Of a stretch of DNA of 22,699 bases, positions 1-6,397 are shown in pieces; position 1 is the stretch's first letter, and every line of letters starts with the position of its first letter. The position numbers and the translations under genes are program-made. This DNA comes from a virus: positions 1-22,699 of the IMG/VR virus record IMGVR_UViG_3300024252_000090. The stretch is one strand, 5' to 3'. Under the pieces are notes generated by a model that saw only the letters and a program-made list of their open reading frames with translations, did not search any database and was not told where the DNA came from.

Positions 1-1
1 T

Positions 2-145
2 TATTGCTCCAGCTGGAGCAACGCTAAGATTGAGCTGGAAGAAATTTATGAAGCCGTGTTTGGTGACAATGCTATTAATAAGTATAGCCACGCTGAACTG
101 ATAGAGAGACTGTTTGAGATGTATGATAAATACATAACTAAATAA
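2..145 (+). CDS. C-terminal end of an unknown protein (5' end outside window)
   Basis: An open frame runs from the left edge to a TAA at 143-145 and encodes about 47 acidic, helix-prone residues ending in YDKYITK. Only the C-terminus is visible and I do not recognise a family. Its stop overlaps the ATG of the next small ORF (taATG). The first bases of the visible part contain a perfect 18-bp palindrome and look richer in G+C than the genes that follow. Without the upstream sequence the product cannot be named. Confidence 0.5.
   Translation, partial: YCSSWSNAKIELEEIYEAVFGDNAINKYSHAELIERLFEMYDKYITK
4..21. repeat. Perfect 18-bp palindrome
   Basis: TTGCTCCAGCTGGAGCAA is identical to its reverse complement over all 18 bases. 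It lies inside the coding frame that ends at 145. With no T-run after it, an intrinsic terminator is unlikely. It could be a protein-binding site or chance, and its left context is cut off by the window edge. Confidence 0.7.
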
Positions 146-231
146 TGTATTCATATAGTCCTAACTGGATGGGACCAGTAGGGGTGGATTGGTATGAGAA
201 ACATAATATTCCTTATACCATTGAGATGTAA
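145..231 (+). CDS. 28-residue conserved-looking phage mini-protein
   Basis: ATG 145 overlaps the preceding TAA by one base and the frame stops at TAA 229-231. The peptide begins MYSYSPNWMGPVGVDWYEKH and ends in IPYTIEM. The pattern 'YSPNWMGP...WY' resembles the N-terminus of a small hypothetical protein I recall from many phages, where the chain usually continues and contains a 'GGRID'-like motif. Here it stops early, so this is either a minimal form or a remnant. No clear Shine-Dalgarno (SD) sequence precedes it, and translation would depend on coupling to the upstream gene. The function is unknown. The family link is from memory and was not searched. Confidence 0.5.
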   Translation: MYSYSPNWMGPVGVDWYEKHNIPYTIEM

Positions 232-245
232 AGGAGATAAAGAAT

Positions 246-1037
246 ATGATTATTCAACCAATGAGTGATTTACATATAGAGTTTGAGGGAGGTAAAAATA
301 TATTACAAGTACCTGTCTTAGAAAGAAGTGATGCTTTAATCTTGGCAGGAGATATAGATATAGGTTATGATAAGGAACTTGAGTACTTAAAAAGATTAAG
401 TGGTGAACATGAGAAGCCTATCTTCTTTGTATTAGGTAATCATACTTTTTATAATAAAGGTAATATAGATGATATTAGAAATAAATGGAGAGATGAATGG
501 GATAATAATATAGATAATTATAATATCATTTATCTTGACGAAGGTTTAGATTATAGTATAGATGACACCTTATTTGTAGGAGGTATTTTATGGACAGATT
601 TTAATAATTCCGAAGAGAAAATAAAGGTATTGGCTGGACAAAAGATGAATGATTTTTATCAGACTCTTATGAATAAAGGTGAGCCTTTTACACCTACTCG
701 AAGTATTGAAGAACATTATAAAATTAAACAAAGTATAAAAGAAAGTATACAAACTAAAGAGGATAATATAAATAAAGTAGTTGTCATCTCTCATCACTTA
801 CCATCTTTAAGAAGTGTAGATATGCGTAGATATGGTGACTCTGATATCAACTATGCTTACTATTCTAATTTAGAAAAGTATATGGAAGAGCTACCTATTA
901 ATGTATGGGTACATGGTCATACACATGGTAGTAAGAATTATATGTTAGGTGATACAAGAGTAGTTTGTAACCCTCGTGGTTATTATAACTATGAAGAGAA
1001 TATAGATTTTAATCAAGAGCTTCTTATTGAAGTTTAG
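246..1037 (+). CDS. Calcineurin-like metallophosphoesterase
   Basis: This 263-residue protein has the two-metal phosphoesterase motifs in order: SDLH (D8, H10), GDID (D36), GNH (N65, H66), SHH (H183, H184) and HGHTH (H223, H225, H227). The fold hydrolyses phosphomono- or phosphodiesters with Mn/Fe-type metals in the cytoplasm. The exact substrate cannot be read from sequence. The ATG at 246 follows an AAGGAG-type SD at about 232-237. The length is typical of a stand-alone phage phosphoesterase. Two genes downstream lies an Rnl2-type RNA ligase. In bacterial Pnkp RNA-repair enzymes a calcineurin-type 2',3'-phosphatase is joined to a ligase, so a role in healing RNA ends is a reasonable inference, but nucleotide or DNA-end phosphatase activity is equally possible. 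Confidence 0.88.
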   Translation: MIIQPMSDLHIEFEGGKNILQVPVLERSDALILAGDIDIGYDKELEYLKRLSGEHEKPIFFVLGNHTFYNKGNIDDIRNKWRDEWDNNIDNYNIIYLDEGLDYSIDDTLFVGGILWTDFNNSEEKIKVLAGQKMNDFYQTLMNKGEPFTPTRSIEEHYKIKQSIKESIQTKEDNINKVVVISHHLPSLRSVDMRRYGDSDINYAYYSNLEKYMEELPINVWVHGHTHGSKNYMLGDTRVVCNPRGYYNYEENIDFNQELLIEV

Positions 1038-1100
1038 ATAAAAGGAGGTAAAGAGAAAGAAGATTGGAAGTATTATTATTAATTATTAAAAGGACTAAAT

Positions 1101-1292
1101 ATGAAAGCAAGAGACTATACAGTATTAAGTAGAGCTATTGAAATAGGTATTGAGCAAGGTTACAATAACGCTTATAAATATAACGATGATCCTAAAGAAC
1201 AAGAGTTTATAAATGCGTTGGAAGAAGCTATCCTTATGGAGATAAGTGATGTCTTTGATTTTGATGAGGGTTCTAACCTTGTTAACCTTTAA
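1101..1292 (+). CDS. Small acidic protein of unknown function (63 aa)
   Basis: The ATG at 1101 follows AAAGGA at about 1088-1093. The 63-residue product is acidic and predicted mainly helical, with no Cys, membrane segment or recognisable motif. It sits between the phosphoesterase and the RNA ligase, and its 3' end overlaps the ligase start by about 40 bases in another frame, so the two are probably translated together. Just upstream, at 1041-1049, there is a second strong SD (AAAGGAGGT) without a usable ATG behind it. I do not recognise the family. Confidence 0.6.
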   Translation: MKARDYTVLSRAIEIGIEQGYNNAYKYNDDPKEQEFINALEEAILMEISDVFDFDEGSNLVNL

Positions 1293-2214
1293 AAAGTATA
1301 ATAAGATAGAGAACTCTAATAGACTTAGAATAATTGAATTTGTTAAAGAACATATAAATCCTAATATCCTTTGGCATATCACAGAGAAAATACATGGTGC
1401 TAACTTCTCATTCCTATGTGATGAAGAGGAAGTTAAAGTAGCTAAGAGATCATGTATAACTACATCTGATTTCTTTTCAGCACAAGAAGTTGTTTTAAAA
1501 TACTCTTTAAAAGTACAACATTTATATGATCTACTTAAAAAAGATAGACCTTTACTTAAAAGTATACAATTGTATGGTGAGCTTTATGGTAATGGTATTC
1601 AAAAAGAAGTTATATATGGTGAGAAAGACTTTATAGTATTTGATCTTTTATTACAATATGGTAATAAAAAGTACGAGTATGTAGATATAGAATTACTTAA
1701 AGGTTTGTGTGATAAAGTAGATATACCTTTCATACCTATACTTAAGAAAGATTTAACTTTCAATGAAGCATTGGAATATGATGAAGAGTTTATTACTTTA
1801 TTAAATAATAAAGAAGATAACTATAGTGAAGGAATAGTTATTAGACCTCAAGTTAATTTATTCTTACCTAAAGGTTCACGTATTCTATTAAAGAAGAAGA
1901 ATAATAAGTTTAAAGAAAGAAGTAGTAAGAAGATTAAAATTAAAAAAGTATTGGATAAAGAGAATCAAAAATTACTTTCATTACTCTTAACTTACTTAAA
2001 TGATAATAGAGTTAATAGTGCTTTATCTAAGATAGGTGAAATCACATATAAAGACTTTGGTAAGTTATTGAAAGAAGTAGCTTTAGATATTTTAAATGAG
2101 ATAGATCTAGTAAAAGAAATACCTAAAGAAGTTAGTAAAGCTTTTAATAAAGAAGTATCTTTATACCTTAGGAAAGATTTTATGAATATTATAGATAGGA
2201 GTAATAATGAATGA
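1249..2214 (+). CDS. RNA ligase, T4 Rnl2 family
   Basis: The protein shows the nucleotidyltransferase motifs of Rnl2-type ligases, which seal 3'-OH/5'-phosphate RNA nicks with ATP. Numbered from ATG 1249: motif I EKIHGANFS with adenylated Lys47, motif III YGELYGNGI (Glu111), motif IIIa DFIVFDLLL, motif IV EGIVIRP (Glu194) and motif V ILLKKKNNKF. The N-terminal FKKYNKIENS matches the start of T4 Rnl2 (MFKKYSSLEN). The C-terminal part, with 'SKIGEITYKDFGK', resembles the Rnl2 C-terminal helical domain, and the length (about 311-321) is near T4's 334. Start choice is uncertain. ATG 1249 has GGAG at 1238-1241, but TTG 1279, preceded by GAGGG at about 1265-1269, would start exactly where the family begins. 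It overlaps the upstream gene and, by 8 bases, the helicase gene. Confidence 0.9.
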   Translation: MSLILMRVLTLLTFKKYNKIENSNRLRIIEFVKEHINPNILWHITEKIHGANFSFLCDEEEVKVAKRSCITTSDFFSAQEVVLKYSLKVQHLYDLLKKDRPLLKSIQLYGELYGNGIQKEVIYGEKDFIVFDLLLQYGNKKYEYVDIELLKGLCDKVDIPFIPILKKDLTFNEALEYDEEFITLLNNKEDNYSEGIVIRPQVNLFLPKGSRILLKKKNNKFKERSSKKIKIKKVLDKENQKLLSLLLTYLNDNRVNSALSKIGEITYKDFGKLLKEVALDILNEIDLVKEIPKEVSKAFNKEVSLYLRKDFMNIIDRSNNE

Positions 2215-3847
2215 TGAAAGCAATTTCCTCTACCATACAAGATGTAAAAAGTGTGGTTCTTCTAACGCTAATAGTGTTTATGATGATGGGCATTACTATT
2301 GCTATAGCTGTAATACTTATACCTCTAGCACTGATAGTAGTACCTATAACTCTAATACTAGACCACAGAGAAAGAAGGAGAAACCCAAGATGTTAAATGA
2401 TATTATATTAAATAAATATAATAAGGCTACTTATAAACCTATTAGTGATAGAAATATTTCTTTAGATACTTGTAAGAAGTATGGAGTTAAGACTGATGAA
2501 CAAGGGGTACAATGGTATCCTTATTATGATAACGATAATAATATTACAGGTTTTAAAATTAAATCTAAAGATAAAGATTTTAAAGTATTAGGTACTATCT
2601 CAAATATGTTATTTGGCTCTCATCTATTTCAACAGTCAGGTAGGTATATAAGTATTGTGGAAGGGGAGACAGATGCATTAGCCGCCTTTCAAATGACAGG
2701 TAGTAAATGGGCTAATGTAAGTATACCTAATGGAGCTCAAGCAGCTAAGACAACTATTAAGAATAACTTAGAATACTTGGAATCTTTTGACAATGTTATT
2801 ATTAATTTTGATAATGATAAACCAGGACAGGAAGTAATACCTAATGTTAGTGAAGTATTCTCTCCCAATAAAGTTAAGATACTTACTTTGAGAGAATTTA
2901 AAGATGCTTGTGATTACTTAAAGAATAATAGACAAGCATTATATATACAAGAGTGGTGGAATAGTAGACCTTATTTAACATCAGGTATTGTTCCTTTCTC
3001 TCAAGTGTGGGATAGTTTTGTAAGTAGAGGTCATGAAGAGATTATACCTTTCCCAGAATCATTTGGTATGTTAAACTCAATGATGAATGGAGGTATTGCA
3101 CATGGTGAGATTACTATTGTAGGTGCATTGACAAGTGTAGGTAAGACTACTATGGTGAATGAGATCTTATATAATCTATTAGTCAACACTAATAAAAAGA
3201 TAGGTGGTGTATTCTTAGAAGCCTCTTTAGGTGAGGTGGTTGAAGGTTTGTTAGGTATTCATACTGATCGTAACTTAACATTGGAAGATAAGAAATCTTT
3301 AGATTATAGTGCTTTGAGGAAATCTTTTGATACTTTAGTTGAAGATGAGAAGTTATACTTATTAGATCATAATGGTGCAGTGGATGCTGATGAACTCTTC
3401 CTTAAACTTAGAGCTTTAATTAAAGGACAAGGTTGTGAAGTTATTCTTATTGACCCTTTACAAGCAGGAGTAACTAGTAATGAGAATGGAACCATTGATG
3501 CCTTTATGGATAAGACACTTAAACTAGTTAAAGAAACTAATGCCTCTATTATTATTGTATCTCATATGAGAAAACCTAGTGCTAAGAACCCACATGATGT
3601 TAGTGAATATGATACTAAAGGTAGTGGTAGTATTAATCAAATAGCTTTCAATACTATTCTTTTATCCAGAGATAAGTTTGCAGAAAGTGAAGTAGCTAAG
3701 AATTCAACTATGGTTAGGTTAGCTAAATGTAGAAGAACAGGAGTTACTGGTGAAGCAGGTTGGTTATTTTATAACAATGCTACAGGTAGAATTGAAAGAG
3801 GTGAGTCACCTGAACTGATGGAAGCTAATGCAATAGAGGAGTTTTAA
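2207..3847 (+). CDS. Replicative primase-helicase, T7 gp4-like
   Basis: This 546-residue protein has the full T7 gp4 layout. An N-terminal zinc ribbon (C13, C16, C32, C35) and a TOPRIM primase core (VEGETDALAA with E152; FDNDKPG with D202, D204) precede a RecA/DnaB-type ring helicase. The helicase has Walker A GALTSVGKT (K313), a VFLEAS element, Walker B VILIDPL (D416), a motif-3 segment IIIVSHMRKP and the motif-4 region KGSGSINQIA. It would unwind DNA ahead of the polymerase and make RNA primers. The ATG at 2207 has AGGAG at 2197-2201 and overlaps the ligase stop (ATGAATGA). The C-terminus is acidic and ends in Phe (ELMEANAIEEF), like the T7 gp4 tail that docks on the polymerase. An in-frame internal start at codon 62 is described separately. 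Confidence 0.96.
   Translation: MNDESNFLYHTRCKKCGSSNANSVYDDGHYYCYSCNTYTSSTDSSTYNSNTRPQRKKEKPKMLNDIILNKYNKATYKPISDRNISLDTCKKYGVKTDEQGVQWYPYYDNDNNITGFKIKSKDKDFKVLGTISNMLFGSHLFQQSGRYISIVEGETDALAAFQMTGSKWANVSIPNGAQAAKTTIKNNLEYLESFDNVIINFDNDKPGQEVIPNVSEVFSPNKVKILTLREFKDACDYLKNNRQALYIQEWWNSRPYLTSGIVPFSQVWDSFVSRGHEEIIPFPESFGMLNSMMNGGIAHGEITIVGALTSVGKTTMVNEILYNLLVNTNKKIGGVFLEASLGEVVEGLLGIHTDRNLTLEDKKSLDYSALRKSFDTLVEDEKLYLLDHNGAVDADELFLKLRALIKGQGCEVILIDPLQAGVTSNENGTIDAFMDKTLKLVKETNASIIIVSHMRKPSAKNPHDVSEYDTKGSGSINQIAFNTILLSRDKFAESEVAKNSTMVRLAKCRRTGVTGEAGWLFYNNATGRIERGESPELMEANAIEEF
2376..2392 (+). promoter_or_regulatory. Internal ribosome site and start for a short helicase form (4B-like)
   Basis: AGGAG at 2376-2380 lies 9 bases before an in-frame ATG at 2390-2392, which is codon 62 of the primase-helicase. 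Starting there would give a 485-residue protein without the zinc ribbon. T7 makes 56-kDa gp4B from Met64 of gene 4 in the same way. The near-identical position and good SD make a two-form arrangement likely, though expression is inferred. Confidence 0.65.
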
Positions 3848-3849
3848 CA

Positions 3850-3948
3850 ATGAGTTATTATGTACCAAAGGAACCTAATAATAATATATATGCTATACTT
3901 ATACTAGTAGTATTTATAATATTATTTAAACTTATTGCTGGAGGTTAA
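3850..3948 (+). CDS. 32-residue single-pass membrane peptide
   Basis: ATG 3850 follows AGGAG (3837-3841) by 8 bases, one of the better ribosome sites in the window, and the frame ends at TAA 3946-3948. The polar start MSYYVPKEPNNN is followed by an uninterrupted hydrophobic stretch of about 17 residues (IYAILILVVFIILFKLIA). Its last codons (GGA GGT) are the SD of the DNA polymerase gene, so its translation may feed ribosomes to the polymerase. I do not recognise it. It may anchor replication proteins to the membrane, act as a small lysis or exclusion peptide, or serve mainly as a coupling leader. Confidence 0.65.
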   Translation: MSYYVPKEPNNNIYAILILVVFIILFKLIAGG

Positions 3949-3949
3949 T

Positions 3950-5698
3950 ATGTTATTTGTAGATATAGAAACGAATGATATTAAAGCTACTAAAATATGG
4001 TGTGTATGTGCTAAAGATTTAGATGGTAATAGCTATGAATGGAGAAGGGATGTTACCTTTGAAGGACTACAAGAAGTTTTAGATAGTTATGACAAGATTA
4101 GTTTTCATAATGGTATAGGGTTTGATATACCGATTCTTAAAAATATATTAAATATAAATATAGATCAAGATAAAGTAGTAGATACTTTAGTTCTTTCAAG
4201 GCTAGCCAATCCTTCCAAAGAGGGTGGACATTCCTTAAAAGCTTGGGGAGAATATTTAGGGAATTATAAAGGTGATTATAATAACTGGCTTTTTTTAACC
4301 GATGAGATGGTAGCTTACTGTCATCAAGATGTGGAAGTTACTATTCAAACTTATAAACATTTAATAAAAGTATTGAAAGGTTTTAGCCCAAAGTCTATTA
4401 ATCTTGAACATGAAGTACAATGGATTATTCAAGAACAGATTAGAAATGGTGTCTTATTTAATGAAGAGAAAGCATATATACTTTTAGGTAAACTCTTGGA
4501 GAAACAGATAATACTTAAAGATGAAGTACAACAAGTATTCATACCTCTACCTACTCCTATAAGAGAGGTACAGCCCAAGTATAAGAAAGATGGTAGCTTA
4601 TCTATAGTAGGATTGAAAGCCTTGGAGAACCCTTTAAAGACAGTACAAGGAGCATTCACACTTATAGAGTTCAAAGAATTTAACTTAGGTAGTAGACAAC
4701 AGATAGCTCAATATCTTATTAGGTTTGGTTGGAAGCCTAAAGACTTTACTGATAAAGGTAATATCATTATTGATGAAGGTGTTTTGGCTAAAGTAAAGGA
4801 TATAAAAGAAGCTCTTTTAATTAAAGAATATATGCTTGTTAGTAAAAGGATATCAGCTATCAATGGTAAGAAGAAATCTAATGGTACTGGAGGCGGTTGG
4901 TTGACTCATATTAATAGTGATGGTAGGATTCATGGTAATGTAAATACTTGTGGTGCTGTCACTGGTAGGATGACTCATAGTAGTCCTAATATGGCACAAG
5001 TACCTTCAATATCTTCACCCTATGGTAAGGAGAGTAGAGAGCTATTTATAGTATCTAAAAATTATAAGTTAGTTGGTTGTGATGCATCAGGTTTAGAATT
5101 AAGAATGTTGGCTCATTATATGAATGATGAGAAGTATACCAATACTATCCTTACAGGAGATATACATACAGCTAATCAGAATGCTGCTGGATTACCTACT
5201 AGAGATATGGCTAAGACTTTCATCTATGGTTTTTTATATGGGGCTGGTGATGCTAAGATAGGAGAGATTGTAGGTAAGGGAGCTAAAGAAGGTAAAAAAT
5301 TAAAAGAAACTTTCTTAAACAATACTCCTGCCTTAAAGATCTTAAGAGATAAAGTATTGGTAGCTAGTGAAAGAGGTTATCTTAAAGGTTTAGATGGTAG
5401 AAAATTACATGTAAGAAGCACTCATGCAGCTTTGAATGTCTTATTACAAGGTGGTGGAGCCATAGTTATGAAGAAGGCATTAGCTTTAGTTTATAAGTAT
5501 TCTAAAGAAGAGAACTTAGATTTTAAATTAGTTCTCAATATTCATGATGAGTGGCAGTGTGAAGTTAAAGAAGAAGATAGTATTAGATTTGGAGAGTTAA
5601 GTGTTAAAGCTATTAAAGACGCTGGAGATTACTTCAACTTTAGATGTCCCTTAGATGGGGAATATAAGATTGGAGATAGTTGGTATGATACACATTAA
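3950..5698 (+). CDS. DNA polymerase, family A, T7 gp5-like, with 3'-5' exonuclease
   Basis: Start ATG 3950 is placed 5 bases after GGAGG (3940-3944); an upstream in-frame TTG at 3935 lies inside the preceding small gene. The 582-residue protein carries the proofreading exonuclease motifs DIETN (D5, E7), FHNGIGFDIP (D59) and YCHQD (D127). The polymerase motifs are A CDASGLELR (D378), B RDMAKTFIYGFLYGAG (R418, K422, Y426) and C IHDEW (H532, D533). Tyr at the O-helix position matches T7 polymerase. Similarity to T7 gp5 is strong around GRIHGNVNTCGAVTGR. It is about 120 residues shorter than T7 gp5 (704). The loop corresponding to the thioredoxin-binding insertion (about residues 195-245) is much reduced, and another insertion before GLDGRKLHVRS is missing. 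It is the phage replicase and works with the helicase just upstream. Confidence 0.96.
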   Translation: MLFVDIETNDIKATKIWCVCAKDLDGNSYEWRRDVTFEGLQEVLDSYDKISFHNGIGFDIPILKNILNINIDQDKVVDTLVLSRLANPSKEGGHSLKAWGEYLGNYKGDYNNWLFLTDEMVAYCHQDVEVTIQTYKHLIKVLKGFSPKSINLEHEVQWIIQEQIRNGVLFNEEKAYILLGKLLEKQIILKDEVQQVFIPLPTPIREVQPKYKKDGSLSIVGLKALENPLKTVQGAFTLIEFKEFNLGSRQQIAQYLIRFGWKPKDFTDKGNIIIDEGVLAKVKDIKEALLIKEYMLVSKRISAINGKKKSNGTGGGWLTHINSDGRIHGNVNTCGAVTGRMTHSSPNMAQVPSISSPYGKESRELFIVSKNYKLVGCDASGLELRMLAHYMNDEKYTNTILTGDIHTANQNAAGLPTRDMAKTFIYGFLYGAGDAKIGEIVGKGAKEGKKLKETFLNNTPALKILRDKVLVASERGYLKGLDGRKLHVRSTHAALNVLLQGGGAIVMKKALALVYKYSKEENLDFKLVLNIHDEWQCEVKEEDSIRFGELSVKAIKDAGDYFNFRCPLDGEYKIGDSWYDTH

Positions 5699-5715
5699 TA
5701 AAAGGAGCTTAAGAA

Positions 5716-5925
5716 ATGATATATGATTTTAAATGTGAAGTATGTGAACATGTATATGAGGTGTGGTCTGCTATGAATAAAAGAGATGAGCCTGATATAT
5801 GTCCTAAATGTCAACATAAAAGCCATAGGATTATAACAAGTAATGAAACAGGGTTTATTTTAAAAGGGAATAAATGGGCTAATGGTGAAGCAAGGAGAAG
5901 GTATGGGGATAATACAACCTATTAG
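5716..5925 (+). CDS. FmdB-type zinc ribbon protein
   Basis: The 69-residue protein begins MIYDFKCEVCEHVYE and has two CxxC pairs (C7/C10 and C29/C32), followed by GFILKGNKWANG. This is the arrangement of the FmdB/CxxC_CXXC_SSSS small regulatory-protein family. One zinc ion is expected. The family's molecular role is poorly known, and nucleic-acid or protein binding is usual for such ribbons. The start has AAAGGAG at about 5700-5706. It sits between the polymerase and small unknown genes of the replication operon, so it is probably an early or middle accessory factor. Confidence 0.8.
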   Translation: MIYDFKCEVCEHVYEVWSAMNKRDEPDICPKCQHKSHRIITSNETGFILKGNKWANGEARRRYGDNTTY

Positions 5926-5963
5926 AGGTGTAACTTTAAAAAGAAAAGAGGTATATAGCTTAT

Positions 5964-6170
5964 ATGTTATATAAGAACAAGCATTATATTGTTATAGTAA
6001 CTAACGATGATGAAGGTGATAAAAGTAATAAAGGGATATATCATGTTATTAGTATAGCTACCAGTGTTATAGAATATAAAACATATATGATGCCAGAAGC
6101 TTTTCAAGTAGCAGATGACTTATCAGAAATGTTAAACGAATATGAACTAGGCAAGAGGATATTACATTGA
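5964..6170 (+). CDS. Small protein of unknown function (68 aa)
   Basis: This 68-residue soluble protein has a beta-rich first half (HYIVIVTNDD..GIYHVISIATSVIEY) and a helical second half (PEAFQVADDLSEMLNEYELG). The ATG at 5964 has only a weak, distant SD (AGAGG near 5947-5951). Its stop TGA (6168-6170) overlaps the TTG start of the next gene, and its last codons contain that gene's SD. No family is recognised. Confidence 0.6.
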   Translation: MLYKNKHYIVIVTNDDEGDKSNKGIYHVISIATSVIEYKTYMMPEAFQVADDLSEMLNEYELGKRILH

Positions 6171-6397
6171 GTAAAAGAAGAAATCATTTAAAGACATTAA
6201 GAAAAGGTGCTCATAAATATGCACATCAATTATTTAAAGAAGTCTTACCACAGGAGGAAATACAAAAGTTAAAAGGACATGAAGAACTTCCTAGAACTTA
6301 TGAGAAAATTAATGAAGGTGGTACATTAAGAGTTAGTAAGAGATGTTATAAAGGTATTTATAAAAAAGTAAAGGAAGAATACTATGCCAACTATTAA
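6167..6397 (+). CDS. Small basic protein of unknown function (76 aa), TTG start
   Basis: The frame opens at TTG 6167, which overlaps the preceding TGA (TTGA) and is preceded by GAGGA at 6155-6159 with 7-base spacing. No in-frame ATG gives a sensible product, so a TTG start with coupled translation is the best reading. The product is strongly basic (SKRRNHLKTLRKGAHKYA at the N-terminus, many Lys later), which suggests nucleic-acid binding. The 3' end overlaps the exonuclease start by 14 bases. The family is not recognised. Confidence 0.6.
   Translation: MSKRRNHLKTLRKGAHKYAHQLFKEVLPQEEIQKLKGHEELPRTYEKINEGGTLRVSKRCYKGIYKKVKEEYYANY

Noticed and set aside
588-797. Antisense open frame of 69 codons opposite the phosphoesterase gene
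   Set aside because: It lies wholly opposite a gene with clear catalytic motifs, and its Phe/Ile/Leu-rich product is what AT-rich antisense reading gives.
1041-1132. Strong SD (AAAGGAGGT) followed by a 22-codon frame from TTG 1064
   Set aside because: Spacing from the SD to TTG is about 14 bases, there is no ATG, and the peptide has no recognisable feature. It is probably an orphan or leftover ribosome site.
1125-1382. Antisense hydrophobic frame of 85 codons
   Set aside because: It is opposite the 63-residue gene and the RNA ligase start, with no independent SD or promoter seen.
1249-2214. ATP-dependent DNA ligase
   Set aside because: Motif I is EKIHGAN and the N- and C-terminal segments follow T4 Rnl2 (RNA ligase), without the OB-fold signature expected of a T7-type DNA ligase.
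4429-4674. Antisense frame opposite the polymerase
   Set aside because: Shadow of a strongly supported family A polymerase.
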